64,000 nt of DNA from Blasia pusilla. Taxonomy: Eukaryota > Marchantiophyta > Marchantiopsida > Blasiales. A model generated the notes under the pieces. It searched no databases, was not told the origin of the DNA, and was given only the letters and a program-made list of their open reading frames with translations. The number at the start of each line of letters is the position of its first letter. The stretch's first letter is position 1. The stretch spans positions 31,248,001 to 31,312,000 of the forward strand of contig CM114274.1 in the NCBI GenBank assembly GCA_050084515.1, in the 5' to 3' direction. Positions 13,261-24,474 of the stretch are shown one piece after another. The position numbers were made by a program, and so were the translations under genes.

Positions 13261-13719
13261 ATGTCCGATGGGAATATCCCCATGGAGGTTCAGGGATTAT
13301 CACTCTTGCTTTGGAAAGGGGGAAGGATCATGGGTGGGGGCTTGCCCCCTTATCCCGGCTTTTCGCATCCTACTACTTATCTACATTGCAATGATGCGGT
13401 TGTGAGTGGGCCTCCCCTCCAACCATCGGTGGTTAGTTCGACATATTGCAAATGTAGTTGGAGTTTGGATACACTTGGTGTGCATTTGGCACGGAGTCCA
13501 CTTAGGGATGAAAGGATAGCCACTCCACCAAAGGCAATCGGCCAAGAAGCTTGTGTACGAGCCAACTTCCCCTCGGGGCACCCTAAGGGACCGGGTCCTA
13601 ATAGATTCCCAAACACCTGCATGATCTTTCTGTCAAAGGATTTACACAAGGAAGAAATGTGACTAGTCGTCCACATAGTCTCCACCATTCAAATCATGAG
13701 GATTAATTACAAACCATTG

Positions 13720-14020
13720 TGCCCATGGTTGCACATAAACGTACAAGTCCTTCCTTAGGACGGATATGTCCATGGATATGGGTTTCAAGAACTGGGACCC
13801 ACACTTATATTCCATGATGGAAGGCAAGGCAAGGATGAGTGGAACAATGAGGGAGGAGGGAATGGAGGTGAAGGGAGGAACAAACAAGGGAGTATGGAAC
13901 ACGAATGCAAGTAAGGGGAAAAAAATGAAGGGAAAGATGGGGCCCATATGGACAGGTCCTTCCATAGGACGGACATGGACATGTCCACAGTCACGGACTT
14001 TGTCCACATGCACTCTTGAT
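13720..14020. repeat. Short inverted-repeat element of the GTCC..TCC.TAGGACGGA family
   Basis: The left side (about 13722-13784) carries GGTTGCACATAAACGTACAA followed by a GTCCTTCC..TAGGACGGA core. The right side (about 13945-14012) carries another copy of the same core, GTCCTTCCATAGGACGGAC, and a GTCCACAG..GGACTTTGTCC end. The left side closely resembles the terminal repeat of the element at 59.47-59.89 kb. It is probably a small non-autonomous DNA element (MITE-like). The exact ends are not certain. Confidence 0.4.
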
Positions 14021-14579
14021 TGCGTCGTAATAGTCTTCCTATTTTTAGTATACTATTATGAAGTTTCTTATCTTCAGTACAATAAAAAACGTGTGCATCC
14101 AATAGTTGAACACTGAATCTCACATTATTGGGATGTTCATCTTGGAAGCTAAAGTTGAAAATCACCAACGTGTTTCAAAAGAAGACATTTAAATCTCTAC
14201 ATGATCAGATTAATTTGGAGTCATTACAACTTGATAATCAAATATGTTTAGACAATAAAATTATCAAAACTTACCTAACACCAAGATGTAATGTAAGAAA
14301 TAAGTAAGCAAAGAGAGATTCATGATCCTAAGTAAGCATTACATACATCTTGCATGGACTTAAACTTCAAGCACGTCCCAAATTTTGTTGACATATAAAT
14401 AATTCTAGAATCTTAGGTGAAGAAAGTGAGCAAAGAGCTACAAGTACACAATTCTTACTAGAAAATAAATCAAAAATCTTCAACGTAATGCAATTCGATT
14501 GCTTGATTCAAATTAGCGCAAGAATAGTGCATGTTAGAAGTGTCATGTGTATACACATGGCTAAACTCCACATTGTTAG
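14021..14579. other. AT-rich non-coding DNA
   Basis: No gene or recognisable element is visible. The stretch separates the small inverted-repeat element from a dispersed repeat that starts near 14580. Confidence 0.35.
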
Positions 14580-15070
14580 CCACATCTATACACCACACAA
14601 TATCGATCTATCCAACACACTGATCGATCCACTCAGAAACGAAATATACTCACGGATATACATTGAAACCACACAACAAAAATCAGAGAAAAATGATTCA
14701 CCTGACCTGAAACTCCACTCTTGAATCTACATCGACATATTGTGCCGTATCCATCCTCTGCTATGAAGAAGTCCGGATCCTACCACCCTAGTTCCTACAC
14801 GCATAGGCAAGAGAGATGCTCTTAAGGCTCAACATGAGAAATATGGCTTGCGAAAGCCATCTCTCCTTGTCTTATAGTCTTGGGAAGAACCAGAAATAAC
14901 CTCCAAACAATAACCTACGAGCATAGCTTACCGGATGACCGTTGACTCAATCAATGAATAACCTGACCAAAAATAGCGAAGAAGGGAAATTATCATAAGC
15001 GTAACGGACCAATCGTCAACCTCATCCAATATCTCAAGACGAAATTCCATCCAAACCGCCCGTTTGAGAT
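14580..15070. repeat. Dispersed repeat copy A (possible LTR fragment)
   Basis: This stretch is clearly related, on the same strand, to 28880-29420. Both share AACTCCACTC..CAATCTACATCG.CATAT, a TCCGGA.CCTA.CACCCTAGT stretch, and AACATGAGAAA.ATGGCTT with CGAAAGCCATCT. The similarity runs over roughly 500 bp with many differences. There is no coding frame. It may be a solo LTR or another LTR-retroelement fragment. Confidence 0.45.
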
Positions 15071-15171
15071 ATTAACACCAGTAGTGGGAAATATTATGCT
15101 ACATTCATAAATTCTAAATTTTGAACAATTACTATTGTATGATAAACTTAGACTTGTATCTTCGAGGCGCG

Positions 15172-15230
15172 GTAAGAGGAGAGGAAGAGAGGAGAGGAGA
15201 GAGGAAGAAAGGAGAGAAGCGAGAGGAAAC
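15172..15230. repeat. Purine-rich GA tract
   Basis: This is a run of GAGGA/GAGA units on the plus strand. It is mirrored by a pyrimidine-rich CTCTC tract at 25797-25846, which puts it in inverted relation to that tract at the other side of the 15.4-25 kb element. It may be part of a terminal inverted repeat or only low-complexity sequence. Confidence 0.3.
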
Positions 15231-15395
15231 TACCTTGAACCCAAAGAGATACAATTTTTTTAAGAGAGCTTCTTATGGTTTGAAGAGAGTCTCCATTGGG
15301 TTGACGAGAGGAAGTTTTTTTTATGAACATTTTTGCAAATTTTTTTTCTATGCTTAGTCACTCCCACAGATTGGTTTATTCTCTTCCACAATTTG

Positions 15396-15423
15396 GCAAC
15401 CCGTATGAATCCGACGGGTTGCA
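15396..15423. repeat. Palindrome copy, leftmost
   Basis: Arm GCAACCCGTATGAAT is followed by arm CCGACGGGTTGC. This is the leftmost copy of the palindrome family found through 24948, and it marks the minimum left limit of the composite element. Confidence 0.65.
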
Positions 15424-15599
15424 ACTTGCACCCAAAAAAAAAAGTAAAAATTTATTGGAATCACAAATGTGGAACAAATTCATTTTTCCATCCAAGGTCT
15501 GAAAAAAAAATCATCATTTTTCCACAAGGGATTAGAGTTCGAGTTCATAGTAAACATTTTGACACTTCAAAGTATATTCTAAGACCTCATTTTGCATCC

Positions 15600-18500
15600 T
15601 CAAAGTGGTTTGTTTAGGATACTTTGCACTTCCTTGAGGGACAAAATTGGTTGGTGGAATCCTACTCCTACCTTTGACTCTCTTAAAACTACAAGCAACA
15701 CATAGTACATGTGCTTACAAGGGAAATACCTTTTCCCACTTGTCTCTCTTTGGACAAAGTCATCACAGGAACATGTGGGAAAGCAACAGATGTGTATCAC
15801 ATACATCCCTGTCACACTTGAATTCACGGTGTTGTTCCTGACCCAATACATCCTTCCTATTCCATTGCCACTATGAATGTATTTTGTGGCGATGATTTCC
15901 ATATATGCCCCTCGAGCTGATGCGATTCGCTTTGCTCTCTCCACCATTGGCCTACACATTATGTTTTTCTTCACCCCATTTCTTGACTCGAATAGAAATA
16001 GTGGGTTGAGATTATCCACCTTCTTCGGATGCATGTTGACATCAATCTTGGGTTGAATCAGAAATGCAAAAGTCTTTGTAATGCGAACATGCTCAAAATC
16101 CCTCCGTTTGCGAGTGTGAAACCTAAGTGCAATTGGTACCTCCGGCAATGGGCCAAATCGTGGGTATATTCCCTTGAGCTCCAATGGCAGCGGGATAAGA
16201 CTTTCGGAAAGTGCATGATTCATTTGGGCATAAGAAGTACTTCAATGGATCCTCGGTTATGGTAAAATGATCAAAGGTTTTCAGCCCCTAGAAGCATGGC
16301 AGTGGTCGTCATGTCCTTATACAATTCTTATTCAGGAAAGTGCCACATGCTCTCCTAATACCATCCGATCATGCCCTACAAGTGGGCCCACGTCCGAGGT
16401 TGCTTTGAGAGATATGCCACCACTTGAGGTTGCAATCAACCTGAACGACTAGAATCCCATATTGTTGAACTACCCCAGAGATTATATGTTTGGAAGTTCC
16501 AGCAACGGAGGGATTTTGAAATAAAACATTCATTGATTTTGCAGGAGGTACTTCAACTCAAATTTGGGAGCAATCTAGTGTCTCTGAATATCTAGGCGGG
16601 GTAATTTCATCATCCAAATCAATTACCGGATTCTTTCCTTGATCATGACGCTTGACTTGCCTGAAGTCAATATACTTATCAAGTCTCCAAGAGTCTCGTT
16701 CAGACTGCTCTACTACCATCTATATGGGACGTCTCGAAACACGCCCACGAATGTCCCCACCAATGTGAATGTCTTTCTTGAGAGGAGTTCAAGCTACGCA
16801 CTGATTGAAGGCTTCCACACACAATTTCTCATCCCCAGATCTAATAGGGGCTCTAACATAGAGCTCGTAAATCGAAGGGCCCTTTCCCTTGGTTACGCCT
16901 TTTGTGAGGAAGATGTGGGATGCTGTAGATTGTAGCATTGCTCTTGCCTGGTCTTGTTGGCATGCCTCAATGAGAGATATTTTTTGACATGTTTGTGATG
17001 ACTTCTAGGAGGAATGGACACTCTTGGCTCCACTTATGTTGGCGTAGAGGGCATTTTTATGAATGTTAAGTCCCTGCACATGAAAACTTGTCAATTGATG
17101 GAGGGAATGCCTAAGGGATCAATTCTTGCATCCTGTCGGAATCTGACGGGTTGTAAGCAGCAAAGCATTTTACAAAAAATCAACATAGCATTTTAGAAAA
17201 AAGCCGCTTGCAACCCGTCGTCAAGCAAATTTTTTTTTGAAAAAAGCCGCTCGCAGCCTGTTGCCAAACGACTTTTCTCTGCCAACTTTCTTGCAACCCA
17301 TCCGAATTTGATGGGTTGCAAGATTAATTTCTCTCACAAAAATTCACTTGCAATCGGTCGGATTTCGAAAAGTTGCGAGATGAACTTTTTGCAACCTGTC
17401 TACAATCTGATGCAACCTGTCAGTTCCGACAAGTTGCTTTACCTACCTATTTTGCAACTTGTTGATTCTGACAGGTTGCTTTACCTACCTATTTTGCAAC
17501 CTGTCGGTTTTGTCAGGTTGCTTTACCTACCTATTTTGCAACCCGTACGCTTCTGACGGGTTGCAACCTCACACTTGGACCACATACTTCAAAAAAATGG
17601 AGAAAACTCACATGCCGCACAAAGTTTCCCCATTGCCTCATGCGAATGATCCACCAGTTGAGCCACGAACACAACTCTTTGTATTTTCCCTCAATCGCAT
17701 GATTTCTCCACCACACATGAAGCTCTTCTTGGCACTCTATGGCTTGTTTCAAGGTTTTGCTATCCTTGCAACGTTGAAGTAGAGCTACATGCTTTGTTCT
17801 CTTAGTCTCCTTGATGCAGGATTTTGTGTAGTGAGTCACGAACCGTTGCCGATGGAAAGCATCTGATCTTTCCCTTTCCGGTTGAACTCCCCCCCCAAGA
17901 ACACTTCCCTAATAGCAATCCATCCCGGTTGGGCATTGTCCGCCATGAAGCCATATGAAGTCAGGAGGAGGTCTTTTTCTTTCCTTCACCATCTCTAGTA
18001 AGAGTAACCAACACATCTTCAAGCTGCCAACATCTTCCCCTTTCACCTTACACACAAAAATGGTTTTGAGACCCTTCTCCACATGGTCGTAAACATGTGT
18101 ACCCATGGTCAACCATCCATTTAACACCCTGTAGAAAATATCAAAGCTAACCCAGCTCCCAAATAGATCCTCCCTCCCTCATTCTGTCAATAAGATCCAG
18201 GCCGCTAGACGGACTTGTAGTAGATATTTTGAAGACATAAGCTCTAGATCCCTCGCCTCCTTGGCCCATGAACTACCATCTCTGAATGAATGGAAACCGT
18301 GAGTTGGCCTTGATCTTGGCAATGGCATCCATCTCCGCGGTCTTTTCATCAAGTATTCATATTTGACACAATAAGTTCTTGAAGCTTTCTGGATCAGCCA
18401 AGAATGTAAGATTTTCCCCACATTTGCTTCTCCTCAGCTGTCATGATCTCCCCTTGGCCAAGGATACCCAACAGTTATTCATAAATTTGTGATGCAGTTG

Positions 18501-19330
18501 TCAATTTGATCACTCCGGGATTTGATCCATGAGAGTTTTTGTACTCCTCAGCCACCTTCTTTGCCACATCCTCCTTGATGTGTCGCTGAATTGCATCCGT
18601 GACAAGATGAGTATGACACCCAACATGAATTGCCTGCCTTGTGTACTCGGACGTAGAACTATAGTCGTGCACAATGAAAAAAAAAATCCAGGCATGCTCT
18701 AACATAGAAAGGGGAGGCTTGACAATACGGATATCGATGGCCACCCAACAGTATGGTCGTACCCACGGCGTAAGGAGTTTTTGCATTTTTGGGAGGGAAT
18801 TGGGAAGTATTCACGACTCCATTTCTCTCGAGGAAGGGGCATCCTGGAATTCTGTACTCTAAGGCTCCAACGCATTGGCAACGAGACACAATCCAAGGAC
18901 CACTTGGGATTGAAGCGCTCGTCCGCTGCAGTTTGTATCATTGGTGACACTCCGATTTTCAGTCCATACCCTTCAAGCGGCCTCCATCTTTCTTCTGAGC
19001 AGGACCGACAAGTGGAGGCAGCTAAAGAATGCAGCCATCATACGTTGTTGGCAACTCATCCACGATAATGTGCTTGAACTATTTCAAGGGAAGAGAAGAA
19101 AGCAAAGAATTCCTCAAAACTCGAAGTAGGAATGAGTAAGCAGATGTTGGGTCAAACATGTTTCCAACAGATCATGTGAGATCAAAGACATTGGGGATGT
19201 CCACATCTTCAACTGCGACGTTCCAAGCTTGTGAAATTAGAGTCGATGTTGCCCACGCGGAACATGCACCGCAACAGTCCACCGTTGTACAACCAATCCT
19301 CCGTCGTATACCGATGGTCCACCATCGCAC
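15600..19330 (-). pseudogene. Decayed MULE-like transposase with SWIM zinc finger
   Basis: The minus strand carries pieces of one protein in order from high to low coordinates. The block at 18786-18475 has an IHVGCHTH stretch like the MULE zinc-binding/FLYWCH-like area. The block at 18127-17909 has WLTMGTHVYDHVEKGLKTIF and a PPPDF segment. The block at 17839-17531 is Trp-rich (WWRNHAIE, WLNWWI). The last block, 16223-15600, is a 207-codon open frame whose residues C151, C153, C169 and H171 form a CxC...CxH SWIM zinc finger. This block order (DDE region, then C-terminal SWIM) is typical of Mutator-like transposases. Several in-frame stops and frame changes make it a pseudogene. Copies of the 27-29 bp palindrome lie in its non-coding gap at 17127-17566 and beyond its 3' end at 15396. 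The SWIM motif is seen directly; the MULE assignment is inference. Confidence 0.5.
17127..17566. repeat. Palindrome cluster 1 with a 42-bp tandem array
   Basis: Single palindrome copies occur at about 17127-17156, 17292-17320 and 17347-17377. A tandem array then has units starting at 17411, 17453, 17495 and 17537, so the period is exactly 42 bp. Each unit opens with a TGCAACC(C/T)GT arm and a matching GACAGGTTGC-type arm, followed by the spacer TTTACCTACCTATTT. The last unit carries only the palindrome. The cluster lies in a non-coding gap of the minus-strand transposase remnant. Confidence 0.7.
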
Positions 19331-19611
19331 CAACGATTGAGTCCAACATCTCCAACAATATATAAGGACCAGTTTCGAGGCTTTTCACTTTTCCATTCTA
19401 TGGTTTTTTCGCGCTGCTTGCAACTCCCTTATTCGCACAACTACAAAAATTGGCTTTCTAGTTACTCATATATTTTGATGTCTGGTGGTTGTCTCATCAT
19501 TTGCAGGATACAATGGTTGGTGGCGACAGCTCAAATTGAATCGATTCTTTTAAGAGATAACGACGATTTAGGTCAAAACCATCGCACAATGTTTGATTTT
19601 TGACTTATTTC
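19331..19611. promoter_or_regulatory. Divergent intergenic region with TATA box
   Basis: This roughly 280-bp gap separates the minus-strand transposase remnant from the plus-strand ParB/methyltransferase-like gene. A good TATA box, TATATAAG, is at 19359-19366 on the plus strand, about 245 bases before the ATG at 19612. The head-to-head layout suggests a shared bidirectional promoter of one mobile element. The TATA box is seen directly; its use is inferred. Confidence 0.4.
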
Positions 19612-20743
19612 ATGATGACTCAAAAAAAATCCCAAGCCAACAAGGTTGGAAGATTCTCTCCCAAGCCCGGCGGACCTCCATCTTTTGGTATGCGACGCAT
19701 GACCGCATATGTTCAGCAAGAGGAAATCGAGGAGTGCGAGCAAGAAACCGAGATGAGGAAGCAGGAAATTTGGCAAAACTAACTTTGGAGAAGCTCGCAA
19801 AGCAAGAGAAGAAACAAGAAGCAAAAATGCTCACGGATGCGGAGAAGAAGGATAAGAGTCTTCTGCATCTCAGAACCCTGTTGAAGAATTTGACCTCTTT
19901 GCAATTAAAGAGTTTCCAGTAGACTTGTTGGATGAGGCTCTAGAGGAGCTTGCTGGACTTAACACAAACCCAATTTTTGAGCGGGTAAGCATTATTCAAC
20001 AATTCTCTTTGAATTGCATTACTTCCAATCATTCTGACAATTGGAATTGAGAGTGGTGACATTCGCGCAAGTGGTGAAGGAGATGGCATTGGTGCATGGC
20101 CCAAATGCCCCAAGGATTCCTCTCTGCCGACTCCAAACGATGGAATACGTGAGAGAAATCCAATCGGAGGAAGATATTGACAAGTTGAAGCAGTCTGTGG
20201 CAAGAGCTTCATACGTTGATAGCTTCCCACCTTTCTATGTTCAACCGTATGATGAGCATGGAACCCAAGCTTTGGTTACATAGGAATACCTAGAGAGTCT
20301 AGATGCCTTTTGGAGGCTGAGGGACGTGGAGTTCCGCAAGGTAGTGGCAAGAACCCAATACAAGTGGATGCACAACTTGTACTTGTTCATTTGGGATGGC
20401 AACCACAGATACATGGTGTGGTCGCAGTTTGCAACGGAGCCACCAAACTCCCTTGAGGCTCACTTCTATGTGAGGGTTATGGTCCTCCATCCCTACCCAA
20501 ATCATATGGCTACGGTGGAGATGGCCATGCAGTCCATAAACACGTAAGTACCCTGAAACGTTTTTCCCGAACAAGAATTGGTTTCAACACGTCGGACTCC
20601 CACGGGTTGGTTCTTAGCAATAATCGTTAACAATAGCAGTAACCCATCCAAAGACAACGGGGTGCAATAGGAAGAACTTGCTACCCTATTTTCAATCCAT
20701 TGGACTCCAATAGATTCCTTTTGGCCCTCTATTGAGTTGTCTG

Positions 20744-21330
20744 GCAACCCGTCAAAGTCCGACGGGTTGCACAATCTTAAGTGTAGCCATCCTAGTATGA
20801 CAGGGACTATAACTCGTCAAAGTCCGATGGGTTGCAGATTCAGTAAGAGAGGGGCTAGTTTGAGTGGTTTGCGTGGCCAATCATGCAACCCGTCGGACTC
20901 CAATGGGTTGCATGATCTTTATGGAATGAGTCTTGGTTGGGGTGGATGTGCCCCGTCAGTCTTCGACGGGTTGCAAAGGCATGCAAAGCTCCGCCTTTTG
21001 TAAAGAACATGCAACCCATCGGACTCCGACGGGTTGTAAACCACTCAAACCAGAGCCTACCGCTGGTTTCCTACCGCATATGCAACCCGTCAAACTTCGA
21101 CGGGTTGCAAGGCCAGTCAAACTCGGCGGTGGCAACTGCAGTTTGTGCAACCCGTCGGACTCCAGCGGGTCAGAAGAGGTCCCTCATCTTCTGACCCGTT
21201 GGAGTCCGACGGGTTGCACAAACTACAGTTGCCATCGCCAACCCGGATGCACTGGATGGCAACCCTTTGATTTCCGACGGATTGCACTGAGGAAGCTTTT
21301 GGAGCAAACCGTCGGAAATCGACATATTGC
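20744..21330. repeat. Palindrome cluster 2 in an intron
   Basis: Nine or ten copies of the palindrome family lie in the intron 20544-21368, at about 20744-20770, 20808-20836, 20884-20912, 20949-20976, 21010-21037, 21081-21109, 21146-21173, 21200-21228, 21258-21286 and 21303-21330. The consensus arms are TGCAACCCGTCGGA and TCCGACGGGTTGCA. Copies differ by a few bases, often compensated on the other arm only partly. Confidence 0.75.
21126..21243. repeat. Long hairpin: inverted duplication of a palindrome with its flanks
   Basis: The left arm, about 21126-21176, and the right arm, about 21186-21243, are near-perfect reverse complements separated by about 9 bases. Each arm contains GGCAACTG.AGTTTGTGCAA, then a palindrome copy, then CGGGTCAGAAGA. 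Only a few mismatches are visible. A transcript through it would fold into a roughly 50-bp stem. Confidence 0.75.
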
Positions 21331-23329
21331 TAGTTGTAAGTGTTCTTACTTCTTATTGATGCTTGCAGTATCGTGTCAGAAGGGAATGTTACACATCATT
21401 GGATTCAGTAATGCGATCGAGTGAGGAAGGTTCTTACAACGTACCCGTCATAATACAAAGGATTCCTTGGAGAGGATTTGGTGGATGAGATGCTCGCAAA
21501 AGGAGCACAAATTAAAAAGAAGACTTGTGCCAACACATTCATTTCCCAATGCAAGATGCAACTATTATGATTCTATGTTGGTCAAAAGTCCAAGCGGAAA
21601 AAAGAAGCGCGACACTGGAATGTTTCGGCTTCTGAGAGATCAAAGTTCATTCAAGCTGCGATGTCGGCGGCAACCGGGTACCTTGCCAGCAAGATGCAGC
21701 GGTGCATTGCTGTCCTCAACCTCGAGCTTGGACCCGACTTTTGCAAAGAGTTGAACGCCATAATCAAGCGGCAGTGAAAGAGGGACAAGGATCCCCATGG
21801 AGGGATTGTAGAGAAGGTGTCTTTGGATAGACTTCACCGCTTTGCCCTCTCGGGGATTTTGGAATTCATGCGGACTCAACTAATGAAGATCAATCTAGAG
21901 GGAACAAAGGCAAAGAAAAAATTTGGCACACCATCCCCTGAGGGTGTCGGACCCAATCATTTCCGAATGGCTACAAGAATGGTCCTTCTGGGATGCCTTG
22001 TGCTTGCTGGGAAAGTCGAGGATTGAGTGCCTTCAAGCCGACCTGTAGAGAATTCAGCCAATTTTGGAGAAGGCTAGCCTTGATTCGGCGGAGGAGTACG
22101 AATTGTGGTTGAATGACATCCGGGATTAGCTGGGAAAGAACCCTGGGTTCAAGACGATGTTCAAGACCCGGATTCTCCCACTGGGGAATGTGGACGAGGA
22201 GATTGGCAACCCAAAGAAACGAGACTTCGCAAAAAAGAAGAAGGAGCTTCAAGATCAAGTTTCCGATTCATCCCGTTATCGAGCTGTGCAGAGGATGGTG
22301 TTCAAATTTTTGACCTCCTGTGTGAACGTAGGAAGATGGAGGAAGTTCCCAACAGCGCTCATGCTATGGGCAGATACTCCGGATGGCGAAGGATTCTCCA
22401 TGTACGACGTGGAGATGGCACTCGACATGAGCCCTTGGGAAGTGCTTAACTGTCCAATGTGGTTGAACTTCAACAACCCCAATGAGCTGATTGATCCAGC
22501 AATGCAAGACTTGTATAATGTGCTAGCTGCTGGCAAGAAGGACATCCCAAACATTTTCAAGACAGAGGAGTACTTGAAAGGGGATGCCGAGGCACTAGCA
22601 ATTGAGGTGGCGGAGATTTTGTCAAAAATAGTAACGAAAAAATACAAGTCCATTGCGGGGTTGAAATCCAAGGTAAAGGCCCCCAAACCATCCAAGGCAA
22701 GAGCATTAAGGCAAGAAGGGCGGAAACAGGAGGCCTAAAAAATGAATCCTGTGGATTCTGAGGTCACAAAGATCCCAACAAGCAAGCACCCCACTCGCGA
22801 GAAGCAAAAGGAGGATACATCGGGTTCCTCCGAGGGGGGGATAAGAATGTAGTCTATATTCCCTCATCGTTGGGGAAGCACGTGGATGGAGCATCAAAAA
22901 TCACCATCTTGTTGCATCAGACATCGTTGCCGAAAGAATTGGAGAAGTTCTCCACATAGGAGTCCACGTCTGCCCTGGAGAAGTTGACACTCTTAGGACG
23001 AAAGCTTATGCGAAACGGCCATGCTCCATAGACTGTCAATTGGGTACTTGAGGAGGTTGAAATTGACCTCCTCATTGCATATCTACCGTCGAGGCTTAGA
23101 TTGTGGGCAGAGAATCTACGCAACACAATCCCTCATTGGAACATTCTCTTCACATATTACCAAATGGTGTTGATGTTCTCCTTTGCCAACATGTATTTGA
23201 ATGACTCGGGCTCATTGAAGTGGAAAACAGTGTTGTCTTGGGTAGTGGAGAACAACTACCCGCTAAGGTCGGCTACAAACCAAGTCTTGGTAAGTTCAAA
23301 AAACTTATGCAACGGTTTTCTTTTTTTCC

Positions 23330-23583
23330 TGCAACCCATCAGACTTCGACGGATTTCTTGACACACCCAGAAAGGGAGTGGGTCCTGCAACCCATCGGAG
23401 TGTGACGGGTTTCAGACGGACTCTGCAATCCATCAGACTCTGACGGGTTGCAACACCCACTCGTCAAGTTCTTGGCTGTGTCGAGCAACCGGTCGGATTC
23501 CGACGGGTTGCAAATGGACCCTAAACGCAAATTGTCTCAGTAACATCTGACATTTGCAACCCATTGGATTCCGTCGGGTTGCC
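23330..23583. repeat. Palindrome cluster 3 in an intron
   Basis: Five copies of the palindrome lie at about 23330-23356, 23386-23413, 23424-23452, 23484-23512 and 23554-23583, all within the intron 23291-23644 of the ParB/methyltransferase-like gene. The copy at 23484 has the near-consensus second arm TTCCGACGGGTTGCA. Confidence 0.75.
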
Positions 23584-24474
23584 CTTGGAAGACCTCTTCC
23601 TCCCATCGATTCTTAGATGATTTTTATGGTTCTATTCTTTGCAGACCGAATACTCCTAGGTGTATTGTTTTGTCAGACCAGAGCATAGGTTCGAGGTATT
23701 TGAAGTACAGGATCCTGTTGATTCAAGTGCAGATGGATTCACTCTTAACAGCTTGTTCAATTCACCCCCAAGAATCGTCATCGAGGAAGGAGTGCCAATA
23801 CTTGGAGGGAGAGAAAAATCACCTGCACTCATGCAGACCTTGATGGAGCTGTGTTCGAGGCCATGTGATTTGGTGCTTGATTTGATGGGTCTTTCTGGGG
23901 CAAGTAATAGAGCTGCTTGGCAGAGTGGCCGAAATATTCTCTGCCTTGAGTCTCGGAACACCTTGTTTGCACTTTTCTGGGAGGCAAAGTCTGAGTAGGG
24001 TGATGGGCGTTTACAAGTCGCCTGCACGGATCAATGAACCTGCATTGGAGCCACTGGTCGTGACGTCATCCTCACTACTAGTGATCCCAAAAATTGGAAG
24101 GGCAAGGCCACCAATGATTTCTGGAGGAGTTGTCGGATGATGACGAGTGAGTGTAGGTGCTTTGGATTTGAAGCGTTTTGGAGTTGACATGTGCTGGTTA
24201 CCGAGGAAGGAGAAAATATTGATATCGATGGATTTCTGTTTGCAGAAGCTTCAAAATCAGCTATCTGGGCAGGCGTTGGGACTCTTTTGGGGTCACATGG
24301 GACCGATTCGGGGTGCTTATGGGGACAAGGCTCTCAGATCCTCCTTCCTTCTCAATTCCAATCTACAATCGTGTAGAGGAGCCTCTGACTAGCCCTGAGA
24401 AGTCTCTTGTAGAGGAACAAGAAAGAGTTAGGAATATTTTTGTAGATGACGAGGCTAAAGAGATCATAGACTAG

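Larger units (their letters stand above)
19612..24474 (+). pseudogene. Decayed multi-exon gene with ParB-like and DNA methyltransferase-like regions
   Basis: The likely start is ATG 19612, after a TATA box at 19359. In order it has: a charged coiled region (to about 19982, with two frame changes); a ParB-like region (about 20050-20543) with YVREIQSEEDIDKLKQSV and the signature DGNHR near 20398, broken by a TAG at 20281; an intron with donor GTAAGT at 20544 and acceptor tgcag ending at 21368, full of palindromes; a long region of unknown fold (to about 22738); a hydrophobic IDLLIAYLPSRLRLW segment (23056-23106), probably a degenerate motif IV of amino-methyltransferases; a palindrome-filled intron (23291-23644); a motif I-like LVLDLMGLSGAS (frame 23660-23998, residues 71-82); and an acidic tail ending in TAG 24472-24474. 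AATAAA follows near 24526. Motif order IV then I fits beta-class DNA amino-methyltransferases. Many frame breaks make it non-functional as read. Domain calls are by eye. Confidence 0.5.

Noticed and set aside
13261-13662. A 133-codon plus-strand open frame
   Set aside because: It resembles no protein I know, has overlapping frames of similar length on the other strand, and lies next to a repeat element, so it is not supported as a gene.
20744-21330. Regularly repeated palindromes as a CRISPR array
   Set aside because: The spacing is irregular, the repeats are diverged, the sequence is a plant nuclear region with introns, and no cas genes are present.
22276-22695. A 139-codon minus-strand open frame opposite the ParB/methyltransferase-like gene
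   Set aside because: It is antisense to a longer plus-strand frame (22157-22738) that fits the gene's orientation and has no domain of its own.
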